Source: an uncultured Rhodospirillaceae bacterium
GTDB taxonomy: Bacteria > Pseudomonadota > Alphaproteobacteria > Rhodospirillales > Magnetospirillaceae
DNA: 64,000 nucleotides
Assembly (NCBI GenBank): GCA_903941105.1
Contig: CAJANL010000235.1
Span: forward strand, 1-64,000
Direction: 5' to 3'
Under the pieces are notes generated by a model. The model was not told the origin of the DNA. It was given only the letters and a program-made list of their open reading frames with translations, and did not search any database. Each line of letters starts with the position of its first letter. Position 1 is the first letter of the stretch. Made by a program: the position numbers and the translations under genes. Shown piece after piece: positions 27,505-36,284 of the stretch.

Positions 27505-30051
27505 ATGTCGATGGTAAATCAGACGAATAAGCCGAGATATCGCCAGCCGGCCTCGCCATCGTGGTTCGTTGCAGCGTCAACAGTGTCTCTGTTTTTTGGG
27601 GCAATTGCGCTTTATGGTGCAGTCAGCTTTTTTATGGGACAGCCCGGAAGAGATTTCAGCCTTTACATTATTATTGGCTTATCCCGTGCGAACACGGTGG
27701 CTCTGTTTGCACTGTCAGTAGCCGCTACCCTTGTGGTGGCGATGTTCAAATATCCGAATTCGATATTTGCTCGGACGCTGTGGCCCCATCGGGATGATAT
27801 CACGCCGGAAGTGGCGGCAGAGACCGGCCCCGCCCCCCTGTCGCGGACGATTTACGCCGTCGCCGCTTTGGCCATTGTCGCGGCGGCGCTGCTGTCCATG
27901 GCCCGCTTTTGGCTCTTCGACGAATCTATCTACCACATGAGTTCGCTGGCCAGCAGCCCCATTGCCTTCCAGTTGATGCAGGTGGCGAAGCTCCGCGCCG
28001 GCGAGCTTATGCCGATGCAATGGCTGGCGTCATGGTTGGCGGGTGGGCCGGCACATGCTGGAGTGCCGGTGTTCAACCCCTTGATGTTGATGCTGGCACC
28101 ACTGAACACGTTCGGCCAGATGATGGCCGGGTACGAAATTCTGCTGAAGGTCATCGGCGGTGCCGGTGTGTTTCTGCTGCTGTGCCGTTTCGACTGGCGG
28201 GCGGCGACGATCGCCGCCATGTGGATGTCCTTTAACGGCGTGCATCTCGCCGCCGGTCAGGACAACTGCTATTCGCAGCCCCTTTTCCTTTTGCCCTGGG
28301 CGCTGCTGGCGATTGATCGCCTGATCCTCAGGCTCGACGGCGTATCTCTCGCCGTCACCGCTATTGTCATGACGGTGATTTGCCTGATGGCGGCGACGGT
28401 CTCCTACCTCGCTTTCTGTTTCATGTTCATGCTGCCGATCCTGGCGGTCCGATTCCTGCCGCCGGGTGACTGGAAGCGAGCGCTGCCGGTGCTGATGGCA
28501 GCGGGGGCGCTGCACGCCGGCATGGTCGCCTTCGAGATGGTTCCCCAATACCTCACGCTGAGCGGCGGCATCCGAAATGCGGAAGGCAACTCCACCGTCC
28601 GGCAATTCATACTGCTGGGCCTCGGGTTGGCTGCGGCCTCGGTGGCCCTGGCCTGGGCCATGACGCAGGCCCGCCCGTGGCCGCGACGAATAGCCGCCGC
28701 CCTCTGGCTGGGGTCACTTGTGTTGTGGCAACCCGCCACTTTCCATAATGTCGCCATACCGACGGCGCCCCTGATGATGGTCTGGGAGGCCTATATGGGG
28801 CCGGCGGTGGGGCCGGCGGACCTGATCTCCTATCAGCAGCCGTTGCGATATCTCGTTTCGGCGAGCGGAGTGTTGCTGCTGCTGTTGGCCATGCGGCGCA
28901 TATCTTGCCATCGGCTGCCTTTGAGTATCGTTGCCCCCCTGGCATTGTCGGCGGCATTTTTCCTGGTACCGACGTTGTCAGGCTTTTCCCAGACCTATTA
29001 CGACCGGGTGATGATGATCCCGATGATCGGTATCGTCCTTGCCCTGGGCCTTGGCGCGGTGGACCTTTTCGCCTGGCTGGACCGGAGGCTCTCGGTGTCC
29101 GGAGCGGCGGTGGCGGCGACGGCGATTGCCTTGGTGGTCATCGGCGACGTCGGCTTTGTCGCCTTCAAGCGCACTATATACTCCGACGGGCTGAAATTCC
29201 TCGATGCCCGACGGACACCGGAGACACGCTTTCTGGCCGAACTCGGGCTCGCCCATAGGACCATGGACGTGCACCAGGATGGCGACTATTCCGACTGGCG
29301 CCGCGAATTATCGCGGCCATCCTACATTCGCCACATCATGCCGATGTATTACGGTGCATCCACGTTCAGTATCGTCGGGATGTCGTCGATCCCATCCTAT
29401 GCCTCGGCTTATTATTACCGGGCGGTTCCCCAATTCTACGGGCCGCCGCCTGCGGCCCCCCGCAATCCGTTGCTCGACCTGGCGGCTGTCGAGTACATCC
29501 TTTCGGTTCCGCCGCTCACCGATCCGGCGCTTGAGCTGGTGCTGTCCGGCGAGGGCTCTCACATCTATCGCAATACCCTGGCGATGCCGCGGGTCTGGGT
29601 GACCGGGCAGGTCCGGACCGTGCCCGACGAGGTTGCCCTGGCCGCCATGGAAGCGGGCGAGGGGAGACGCGTCGCCTATGTGCCGCCAGGAACCTACGGG
29701 TTGCCCGAGGAGGCGACGGGCCAGGTCGGCAGCGCCCGGATCTCGGCGCTCTCCGACGAGGAAATCGTCATCGACTGCGACCTCCGACAGGCCGGCCTGC
29801 TCGTGGTGGCGGACCTGTTTACGCCCAACTGGAAGGCGACGGTCGATGGCGTGCCGGCCACCATCCTTCGGACCGACGTCACTTTCCGCGGCCTCGCCCT
29901 GCCAGCTGGCAGGCATCATGTCGTCATGCGCCACCAGCCGCCCTGGCGGTGGCCGGTTCTGGCCGTATCCATGGCGGCATTCGTCCTGACCCTGGGATTG
30001 GCGTTCCGGCGAGTGCCCCTTTCCCTTGACACTGCGGGCGGCGCGCGATGA
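27505..30051 (+). CDS. YfhO-family membrane protein
   Basis: An 848-aa inner-membrane protein with about 13 helices over residues 20-560 and a C-terminal extracytoplasmic beta-rich domain. The C-terminal domain shows the family's hallmark in VADLFTPNWKATVDG and LPAGRHHVVMRHQP. YfhO proteins are implicated in glycosylation of lipoteichoic acid in Bacillus and are common in polysaccharide clusters; they may be lipid-linked sugar transferases. It heads a three-gene unit: its stop overlaps the carbamoyltransferase start by ATGA. The first 250 bp are AT-richer than the rest of the window. ATG 27505 or 27511 can serve as start. Confidence 0.82.
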   Translation: MSMVNQTNKPRYRQPASPSWFVAASTVSLFFGAIALYGAVSFFMGQPGRDFSLYIIIGLSRANTVALFALSVAATLVVAMFKYPNSIFARTLWPHRDDITPEVAAETGPAPLSRTIYAVAALAIVAAALLSMARFWLFDESIYHMSSLASSPIAFQLMQVAKLRAGELMPMQWLASWLAGGPAHAGVPVFNPLMLMLAPLNTFGQMMAGYEILLKVIGGAGVFLLLCRFDWRAATIAAMWMSFNGVHLAAGQDNCYSQPLFLLPWALLAIDRLILRLDGVSLAVTAIVMTVICLMAATVSYLAFCFMFMLPILAVRFLPPGDWKRALPVLMAAGALHAGMVAFEMVPQYLTLSGGIRNAEGNSTVRQFILLGLGLAAASVALAWAMTQARPWPRRIAAALWLGSLVLWQPATFHNVAIPTAPLMMVWEAYMGPAVGPADLISYQQPLRYLVSASGVLLLLLAMRRISCHRLPLSIVAPLALSAAFFLVPTLSGFSQTYYDRVMMIPMIGIVLALGLGAVDLFAWLDRRLSVSGAAVAATAIALVVIGDVGFVAFKRTIYSDGLKFLDARRTPETRFLAELGLAHRTMDVHQDGDYSDWRRELSRPSYIRHIMPMYYGASTFSIVGMSSIPSYASAYYYRAVPQFYGPPPAAPRNPLLDLAAVEYILSVPPLTDPALELVLSGEGSHIYRNTLAMPRVWVTGQVRTVPDEVALAAMEAGEGRRVAYVPPGTYGLPEEATGQVGSARISALSDEEIVIDCDLRQAGLLVVADLFTPNWKATVDGVPATILRTDVTFRGLALPAGRHHVVMRHQPPWRWPVLAVSMAAFVLTLGLAFRRVPLSLDTAGGAR

Positions 30052-31769
30052 ACATTCTTGGCATTGTCGCGCACACGTTGGGCTATGGCGACGCGGGCGC
30101 GGCCTTGATGACCGGGGGACGTGTGGCCGGCGTCGTCGAGGAGGAGCGGTTCTCCCGCATCCGTTACGACGACGGATTCCCCTGGCGATCCATCGCATGG
30201 CTTCTCGACCAGGGCCGGCTTGAGGCCGGCGACATCGACGAAATCGCCATCCATGTCGATCCGTGGCGGAACCTGCCAAACCGGCTGTTCTGGCTACTCC
30301 GTCACCCCATCGATACTGCGTTGAACATCGGCGAACAGCTGGACTATGCCCGGCGATGCGGCGACCTGGGCCGCACCTTCGCCTCTGTCTTCAACGGCGC
30401 CATGCCGCCCATCCGCCATTACGAGCACCACCTGTGCCACGCGGCGGCGGCATTCTACACCTCTCAATTCGAGCGCGCCGCCTACCTTACCCTGGATGGA
30501 ACCGGCGAAGGCGTGACGGGCACCATCGGCGTCGTCGATGCCGCCGCCGGGCCACGCACCCTGGTCAAGTCTTCATTCCCCCACTCACTGGGCTTCGTCT
30601 ATTCGGCCATTGGCGATTTCATCGGGTTCACTCCGCCCGAGGGACCTGGCAAAGTCATGGGCCTCGCTGGTTACGGTGACGCCGCCAGGTTCAGGGGGCT
30701 CATGCGCCAGGCGGTGGGGGTGCGGGACGACCGGTTGTGGGTCAATCTCGACGATTTCCTCTTTCATCGCAACCTCGCCACGCCGCTGTCCCGCAAACCT
30801 TGGGTCTCGCCGGCCTTTGCCCGCAAGGCGGGGTTCGCGCGTCGCTCGAAGGACCAGGAATTGACGCAGATCCACATTGATCTGGCTGCGGCACTCCAGG
30901 AGAGAACCAACGAGATCGGCGTCGAACTGGCGCGGCGGGCCGTGGAATTGACCGGCGAATCCAATCTGTGCATCGCCGGCGGCGTCGCATTGAATAGCGT
31001 CATGAACGGGAAGATTCACGACGCCGGCGTGTGCGAGGCATTGCATATCCAACCGGCCGCCGGCGATGCCGGCAACGCCCTGGGAGCCGTATTCCTGTCG
31101 TCACTGGCACGCGGGCGGGTGCCCGACCGCTTCGCCGATCTGCCTTACAGCGGACCCGGCTTTGGTCAGGACGAGATCGAGTCGGTGTTGCGGAGCCGGG
31201 GCATTCCGTTCGTGATTTCCGACACGGTCGCTCGGGACGCCGCGGAGGCGGTATCTCAGGGAAAGGTGGTGGGCTGGTTCCAGGGCAGGATGGAATACGG
31301 CCCGCGGGCCCTCGGTTGCCGCAGCATCCTCGCCGACCCGCGCAATCCGCAAATCAGGGACGTCATCAACAGTAAGGTGAAGCACCGCGAATGGTTCCGG
31401 CCGTTCGCCCCCTCGATTGCCGAGGAGGCTTTGTCCCGGTATTTCGGCGGCCCGACGTCAAACCCCTATATGCTGATTGTCGCCGAGGTCCGCGAGCAAT
31501 GGCGGGCGGTATTCCCCGCCGTCACTCATGTGGACGGCTCCGCCCGGGTCCAGTCGGTGAGCGCGAGTTCCAATGCGCGCTACCACGAACTGCTGCGTCA
31601 CATGGAAACCTTGACGGGCCATCCCATCGTTCTCAACACGTCGTTCAATGATCGCGAGCCGATTGTCTGCACGCCGGAAGACGCCGCCCGATGTTTCCTC
31701 GGAACCAACATCGACATGCTGTTCATGGGCGACTGCGTGGTCGACAAGGAAATGCTCGATCCGTCATGA
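30048..31769 (+). CDS. carbamoyltransferase (NodU/CmcH/TobZ family)
   Basis: A 573-aa cytosolic enzyme that moves the carbamoyl group of carbamoyl phosphate, through an ATP-derived intermediate, to a sugar hydroxyl. The N-terminal Kae1-like part (about 1-350) contains GIVAHTLGYGDAGAALM, EEERFSRIRYD, RHYEHHLCHAAAAFYTS and LTLDGTGEG. The C-terminal YrdC-related part has GRMEYGPRALGCRSILADPR and VLNTSFNDREPIVCTP. The start at 30048 overlaps the preceding stop by ATGA and the stop overlaps the methyltransferase start in the same way. It probably carbamoylates a sugar of the surface polymer. Confidence 0.92.
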   Translation: MNILGIVAHTLGYGDAGAALMTGGRVAGVVEEERFSRIRYDDGFPWRSIAWLLDQGRLEAGDIDEIAIHVDPWRNLPNRLFWLLRHPIDTALNIGEQLDYARRCGDLGRTFASVFNGAMPPIRHYEHHLCHAAAAFYTSQFERAAYLTLDGTGEGVTGTIGVVDAAAGPRTLVKSSFPHSLGFVYSAIGDFIGFTPPEGPGKVMGLAGYGDAARFRGLMRQAVGVRDDRLWVNLDDFLFHRNLATPLSRKPWVSPAFARKAGFARRSKDQELTQIHIDLAAALQERTNEIGVELARRAVELTGESNLCIAGGVALNSVMNGKIHDAGVCEALHIQPAAGDAGNALGAVFLSSLARGRVPDRFADLPYSGPGFGQDEIESVLRSRGIPFVISDTVARDAAEAVSQGKVVGWFQGRMEYGPRALGCRSILADPRNPQIRDVINSKVKHREWFRPFAPSIAEEALSRYFGGPTSNPYMLIVAEVREQWRAVFPAVTHVDGSARVQSVSASSNARYHELLRHMETLTGHPIVLNTSFNDREPIVCTPEDAARCFLGTNIDMLFMGDCVVDKEMLDPS

Positions 31770-32647
31770 GGTCAGATCGTGCCGCCGATATCTTCGTATG
31801 CCCGCGCTGCCGAGGACGGCTGACGGCCGGTGAATCTGGATTTGACTGCGCGGATCACGGCCATTTTCCTTTGTGGAACGCCACCCCCTGCTTCGCCGGT
31901 GCGACCGAGTTCGACAATCATTGGCTGAGTAACGGGCCAGCCGAAATCCCCCACGCCAAAAAGGTAGTGGCGCGCGCGTTTCTCGAACCCGCCCGCCAAA
32001 TGCTTGCCGACGTGCCCTCGGTGCGAATTCTCGACTGCGGGTGCGGCGACGGCGTTCATGCCAGCGTCCTGATGGAGGGGGGCGGCCTCGATGTTGCAGC
32101 CTCGTACGGGGTCGACTTGGCGCGGGAGGCCGTATTTCTGGCGAGCCGGAGGGCGATCCCCGGCTGGCGCTTTTTTCAGGGTGACTTGCAGGGATTGCCG
32201 CTTCCCGAGTGCCACTTCGATCTGGCCTTCGCGTTTGGAGTGGTGGAATACACCTCCGACCCGGCCCAGGCGGTCGCCGAGCTTTGCCGCGTCGTCAGGC
32301 CGGGGGGGGTGGTGGGGCTGTGGATGCTGCCGAAGCCATCCGGAGTGACGGGAGTTGCGCTCTCGGTGTTGCGGCGGCTGGCACAGCTGAGCGGGGCTTG
32401 GGGGGCTCGTCTGATCGCCGACGGAGTGGTGCCATTCCTGTCCTTCGTTCCGAACAAGAGCGGACTGTCGTTACGCAATGCCAGTTGGCAACAATGCCGG
32501 GAAGCTGTCCTGGTCAACCTGTCGCCGCGACATCTATATTTCGGGGAGACTGAAACGGTCATTGGCTGGCTGCGACGCAACGGCGTGACCCCGGTTCATA
32601 TCGACCGGGCTAACCCGGTTACGGTGTGGGGACGCCGCGACTCCTGA
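31766..32647 (+). CDS. SAM-dependent methyltransferase with N-terminal zinc ribbon
   Basis: A 293-aa class I methyltransferase. Residues of about 12-32 form a Trm112-like zinc ribbon (CPRCRGRL and FDCADHGHFPLWN). The SAM-binding motif is ILDCGCGDGVHASVL at about residue 88, with FDLAFAFGVVEYTSDPAQAV as the later acidic motif. Proteins of this make-up occur in polysaccharide clusters and are thought to methylate sugars or lipids. The start is set by the ATGA overlap with the carbamoyltransferase. The 3' end overlaps the convergent polymerase gene by 29 bp. Confidence 0.85.
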   Translation: MRSDRAADIFVCPRCRGRLTAGESGFDCADHGHFPLWNATPCFAGATEFDNHWLSNGPAEIPHAKKVVARAFLEPARQMLADVPSVRILDCGCGDGVHASVLMEGGGLDVAASYGVDLAREAVFLASRRAIPGWRFFQGDLQGLPLPECHFDLAFAFGVVEYTSDPAQAVAELCRVVRPGGVVGLWMLPKPSGVTGVALSVLRRLAQLSGAWGARLIADGVVPFLSFVPNKSGLSLRNASWQQCREAVLVNLSPRHLYFGETETVIGWLRRNGVTPVHIDRANPVTVWGRRDS

Positions 32648-34058
32648 CCGCCCCGACCCGCAGGCCCAGCCAGAAATAGGCCAGCAGGGTCAGTGCCAGA
32701 AGCGGCACGCTGCCGGTCATCAGCGAGAAATTGGACTCCTGGAACGCCAGCGGAAACAGAATGCCGACGCCGACGGCCGCCTCTTCGCGGCGCATGGCAC
32801 CCGCGTTGAACAGTTGGTCGAGCAGGGCGAGGACCAGCCCGAACACCGCCATCCCCATCGTCACGCCTCCGGGGCCGAAATTGATGTAGAGCTCGGTCAG
32901 CCAGGGCACGTTGATGGTGGTGGGGTCCTGCTGCCAGGTGAAGCCGTAGCGGCGGGCGAATTCGGTGCCGAACCGCTCCTCGGGCTTGTTGGGATAAAGG
33001 ACGCGCGGAATCATCGCGGTCAACAGCGGGCGGTAGGTCTCGCCCTGTAGATACGGGTACTCCGCCGGGATGATCCGGGCAGCCTGGCTCAGGATCGGCA
33101 CCTGGCCGGCGCGGGAGGTGAACACCTCCAGCAGGTGACCGCCCAGGCCGAGCATCCCCTCGCGTGCGATGTCGCGATACTGCCCGGCCGTTGCCTGGAC
33201 GAATGACGACATCCCCCGATCGCTGACCTGCTCGACCCGCATCAGGGCGCCCCAGGTCAGGCTGCGATAGGCACCGATGACGGGATAGATCAACACCACC
33301 GCCAGCGCGCCCACCGCCAGACTCTTCCACGGCAGCCTCGACGTGGCCCGGGTCGCGACCAGGAACGCCACCAGGAAGAAATAGACCAGCGGGGTCAGCG
33401 TTCCAATGGACAGGCGAACGACCATGATCGCCGGAATCACAGCCGCGAAAAGCGCCACCGCCTGCCAGCGGGGAAGGCGGCCGTCGCACCACAGGGCATA
33501 CAGCACGGCGAACCCGACATAGCCGCCGGGCTGCAGCACTTGCCCCACCGACGACAGGTTCGAGATGCCGGGAATCAGGAAATAGGCCAGGTGACCGGCG
33601 ATCAGCAGCCAAGCCAGCGCCTCGACCCGACGCGGCGAATATGCCGCCGGCAGGCGCCAATAAAGGCCGCTGCCACGAAAGAGGCGCTGCCCCACCGCCA
33701 GGGCGAGCGCCAGCATCAGCACCCCGCCGGCGGCGAGGAACAGTGCCCGCTCGTCCAGCATCGTGCCGGGTCCGTCGAAGACGTAGCGGTAGACCACGTA
33801 TTCCGAGTCATAGTGCTTGTGGAAGCCGGCCAGGAAGACCGTCAATCCAAAACTGATGCCATAGAAGCTGATGGTCACCGGCACGAAGGGGGCGCCGGGG
33901 CGCCGCCGCCAGAAATAGTCGGCCCAGGCGGCACAGGCCAGCGCAACCGGAACCGCCGCCGCCAGTGCCCAGGTCAGCGGCATCCAGGCAGGCTTGCCGA
34001 GGACAAGGAGGGCCGGCAGTCCGAGGACCATCAGGAGGGGCACGGCAGGGCTGCTCAT
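32619..34058 (-). CDS. Wzy-like polysaccharide polymerase (membrane protein)
   Basis: A 479-aa inner-membrane protein with about 12 helices and one large periplasmic loop (about 285-375) rich in conserved-looking residues (TAMIPRVLYPNKPEERFG, DPTTINVPWLTELYINFGP). This arrangement is typical of O-antigen and exopolysaccharide polymerases, which join repeat units on undecaprenyl diphosphate. Sequence identity within the group is low, so the call rests on topology and context. It is the last gene of the leftward operon: its start overlaps the cytidylyltransferase stop by ATGA, and its end overlaps the convergent methyltransferase gene. Confidence 0.72.
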   Translation of the reverse strand: MSSPAVPLLMVLGLPALLVLGKPAWMPLTWALAAAVPVALACAAWADYFWRRRPGAPFVPVTISFYGISFGLTVFLAGFHKHYDSEYVVYRYVFDGPGTMLDERALFLAAGGVLMLALALAVGQRLFRGSGLYWRLPAAYSPRRVEALAWLLIAGHLAYFLIPGISNLSSVGQVLQPGGYVGFAVLYALWCDGRLPRWQAVALFAAVIPAIMVVRLSIGTLTPLVYFFLVAFLVATRATSRLPWKSLAVGALAVVLIYPVIGAYRSLTWGALMRVEQVSDRGMSSFVQATAGQYRDIAREGMLGLGGHLLEVFTSRAGQVPILSQAARIIPAEYPYLQGETYRPLLTAMIPRVLYPNKPEERFGTEFARRYGFTWQQDPTTINVPWLTELYINFGPGGVTMGMAVFGLVLALLDQLFNAGAMRREEAAVGVGILFPLAFQESNFSLMTGSVPLLALTLLAYFWLGLRVGAVRSRGVPTP

Positions 34059-34804
34059 GCTTCCCCGCGGAACTGCTTCCATCGCCGGGGCACCAGGCTG
34101 TTGGCGGCGGCGAGGCTGGGACGGTCATCGAGGAAGGCGATGATCTCGGCCAGGGTGAAGTCCCGCCGTGGCGCGAAATGGCCAAGGATCGCCTCGACGA
34201 TGCGGAAGTCCTCGGGTGCGTCGACCTCGACGCTGAGGTCGGGACGGTGGTGGGCTGCGGGCGCCTCGACGTTGCGGATGCGGTACAGCTCGGGGTGCTG
34301 GCGGATGAACAGGGTGCCGTGCTCGCGGATGGCTGCGTCGCGGCAGCGATCGCCCGCATCCGCCAGGGCCGCCACGCGAAACACCTCGACCTCCATGCCC
34401 GGGGGGTAGGTGGTCGCCAGGTCGTTGCCCAGCCAATCGAGTTCGCCGTTCGCCACGAAGGCGTCGATCATCTCATCGACCAGCCGCGGGTCGATCAAGG
34501 GACAGTCGCCGAAGATCTCGATGCCCAGCCCGGCATCGACCGAGCGTAGCGCGCCCAGCATGCGCCCAAGCACGTCGTCCTCGTCGCCACGGAAACACGG
34601 TACCGCCTCGGCGCGGCAGAAATTCGCGATGACATCGTTCTCGGGCAGGGTCGAAGTGGCGACGACGATCCCGGTCAGCGACCGGCTGCAACGCAGGCGG
34701 TCGAGCAGCACGCCCAGCAGCGGGCGTCCACCGAGATCCAGCATGACCTTGCCCGGCAGCCGGCTCGACCCCATGCGAACCTGGACGGCCGCAAAGGCTC
34801 GCAC
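34055..34804 (-). CDS. SpsF-like cytidylyltransferase / nucleotidyltransferase
   Basis: A 249-aa GT-A-fold nucleotidyltransferase. The N-terminal AVQVRMGSSRLPGKVMLDLG is the NTP-binding signature of the CMP-Kdo/NeuAc synthetase superfamily and matches the SpsF subfamily (ARxxSSRLPGKVL). It also has PLLGVLLDRL, a GDCPLIDP metal-binding region and SVEVDAPEDFRIVEAIL near the end. It would activate a sugar, perhaps an acidic one, as a CMP derivative. GTG 34804 starts 1 nt after the radical SAM stop (TGACGTG). No NeuB-type synthase is present in the window, so the substrate is open. Confidence 0.85.
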   Translation of the reverse strand: MRAFAAVQVRMGSSRLPGKVMLDLGGRPLLGVLLDRLRCSRSLTGIVVATSTLPENDVIANFCRAEAVPCFRGDEDDVLGRMLGALRSVDAGLGIEIFGDCPLIDPRLVDEMIDAFVANGELDWLGNDLATTYPPGMEVEVFRVAALADAGDRCRDAAIREHGTLFIRQHPELYRIRNVEAPAAHHRPDLSVEVDAPEDFRIVEAILGHFAPRRDFTLAEIIAFLDDRPSLAAANSLVPRRWKQFRGEA

Positions 34805-34805
34805 G

Positions 34806-36254
34806 TCAGCTCCGCCGCAGCTGGCGGAACAGGGGCCTAAGGCTGGCAACCACCTTGTGCAGCTTGCCCAGCTCGAAGGACAGCCCCAGTCGGACCGTCC
34901 GCCAGAGGTTCCGCTCGTTGTAGTAGTAGAACGTGTAGACGTGGCCGAGCCGATGAATCATCGTGTATATGGGATTTGGCGGCAGCTTGATCAGCAATCG
35001 CACCGCCGGGATAATCCAGGGCATGACCACGCAGAACAGCGCGAATTTGTGCAGATTGGCAAGCTGTCGGGCATCATCGGTCTTGATCAGCGATTGGCTG
35101 TGGCAGTCGGCCTGGAACTGTTCCGGATCGACCTGGGGGACGCCCAGCATGGACCGGCTGAGATCCTCCAACGAGGTGCTGGGGTAGGGCTGGAACACCG
35201 AGAACCATGGCATCTTCACCCCCATCCGGATGTTCATGCGGATGGTCTGAAAGCCCTCCTCCACCGTTTCACCGGGCAGGGCCAACATGTTGCAGGTGCC
35301 GATGGGGATGCCAGCCTTCTTCAATGAATCGGCTGAGTTCAGGTACTGTTGATTGGTGACGTTCTTCTTGAGGATCATGCCTCGGCGATTTTCGTCGCCG
35401 CACTCCAGGCCGGTGCCGAGAAACACGCAGCCGGCGTCCTTGAACAGCATGGCCAGATCGTCATCCATCAGCTCGGCCCGGAACGACGCGGCGAAAGGAA
35501 GTCCGATTTTTTCTTTATAGATCGGCAGGAACTCGCGAAGGAGCTTTCGGTTCAGCGCGAAAGTATCGTCGCCAAATTTTATATATTTAAGGCCGCCAAT
35601 CTCCACTCCGCGCTGAATTTCACTTATGACACGGTCTGTGGAGCGGTATCTGGTATATTTTACCTTGCCGAACTGTTCCTTCGACTTGACGTTGAAGCAG
35701 AATGCGCAGTCGAATGGACATCCGCGACCGAGAAAGAACTGATTGGAATAGGCCCCCGTGTACTTAAGGTACAGCTCCCGGTCACAATCGGGGAGCTCAT
35801 CGAGACTGGAGACGAACATGCCCGGCGCATTCTCATGGATGCCGGATTCGTCCTTGGCCCAAATGCCGGGAATATTGTTGGTGACGCCCCCTTCCGACAG
35901 CCGGCGCATCAGCACGGTGAGCGGCAGGTCGCACTCGTTGATGCCGACGAAATCGATGCCCGGCCTGTCGATGATCCGGGGGAAAAAGGTGGCATGCGGG
36001 CCGCCGAGAATGGTGCGCACCTGCGGCAACCTGCTCTTGATGGCCTGACAGGCCTCGACCGCGAAGGTCTGTTGGCCGGTGATGGTGTGGAAACCGACCA
36101 GGGCCGGCGCGTATTTCTCGACCGCGTCAACGATCTCCGTCACGTCCGGCGAGCAGACGATATCGACCTCGAAGCCCTCTCGCTTTAAAATGGCGGAAAG
36201 TGCACTCACGCCGTGCCACTCGAAGTTGTTCTCCTGAGCGAACAGCATCTTCAT
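34806..36254 (-). CDS. B12-binding-domain radical SAM protein (first of two)
   Basis: A 482-aa enzyme. Residues 1-130 form a cobalamin-binding-type Rossmann domain, lacking the base-off DxHxxG histidine motif. The radical SAM cluster is Cys179, Cys183 and Cys186 (GRGCPFDCAFCFN). The rest of the barrel includes ALPGETVEEGFQT. The C-terminal 80 residues have a hydrophobic stretch (FALFCVVMPWIIPAVRLLI) that may anchor it to the membrane. Relatives methylate, rearrange or join unactivated carbons. ATG 36254 is preferred over TTG 36257. It sits in the leftward glycan operon, so a sugar or lipid-linked glycan substrate is likely. Confidence 0.87.
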   Translation of the reverse strand: MKMLFAQENNFEWHGVSALSAILKREGFEVDIVCSPDVTEIVDAVEKYAPALVGFHTITGQQTFAVEACQAIKSRLPQVRTILGGPHATFFPRIIDRPGIDFVGINECDLPLTVLMRRLSEGGVTNNIPGIWAKDESGIHENAPGMFVSSLDELPDCDRELYLKYTGAYSNQFFLGRGCPFDCAFCFNVKSKEQFGKVKYTRYRSTDRVISEIQRGVEIGGLKYIKFGDDTFALNRKLLREFLPIYKEKIGLPFAASFRAELMDDDLAMLFKDAGCVFLGTGLECGDENRRGMILKKNVTNQQYLNSADSLKKAGIPIGTCNMLALPGETVEEGFQTIRMNIRMGVKMPWFSVFQPYPSTSLEDLSRSMLGVPQVDPEQFQADCHSQSLIKTDDARQLANLHKFALFCVVMPWIIPAVRLLIKLPPNPIYTMIHRLGHVYTFYYYNERNLWRTVRLGLSFELGKLHKVVASLRPLFRQLRRS

Positions 36255-36284
36255 CAAGGGAGGCTCCGATTACGTGCAGGGGTG

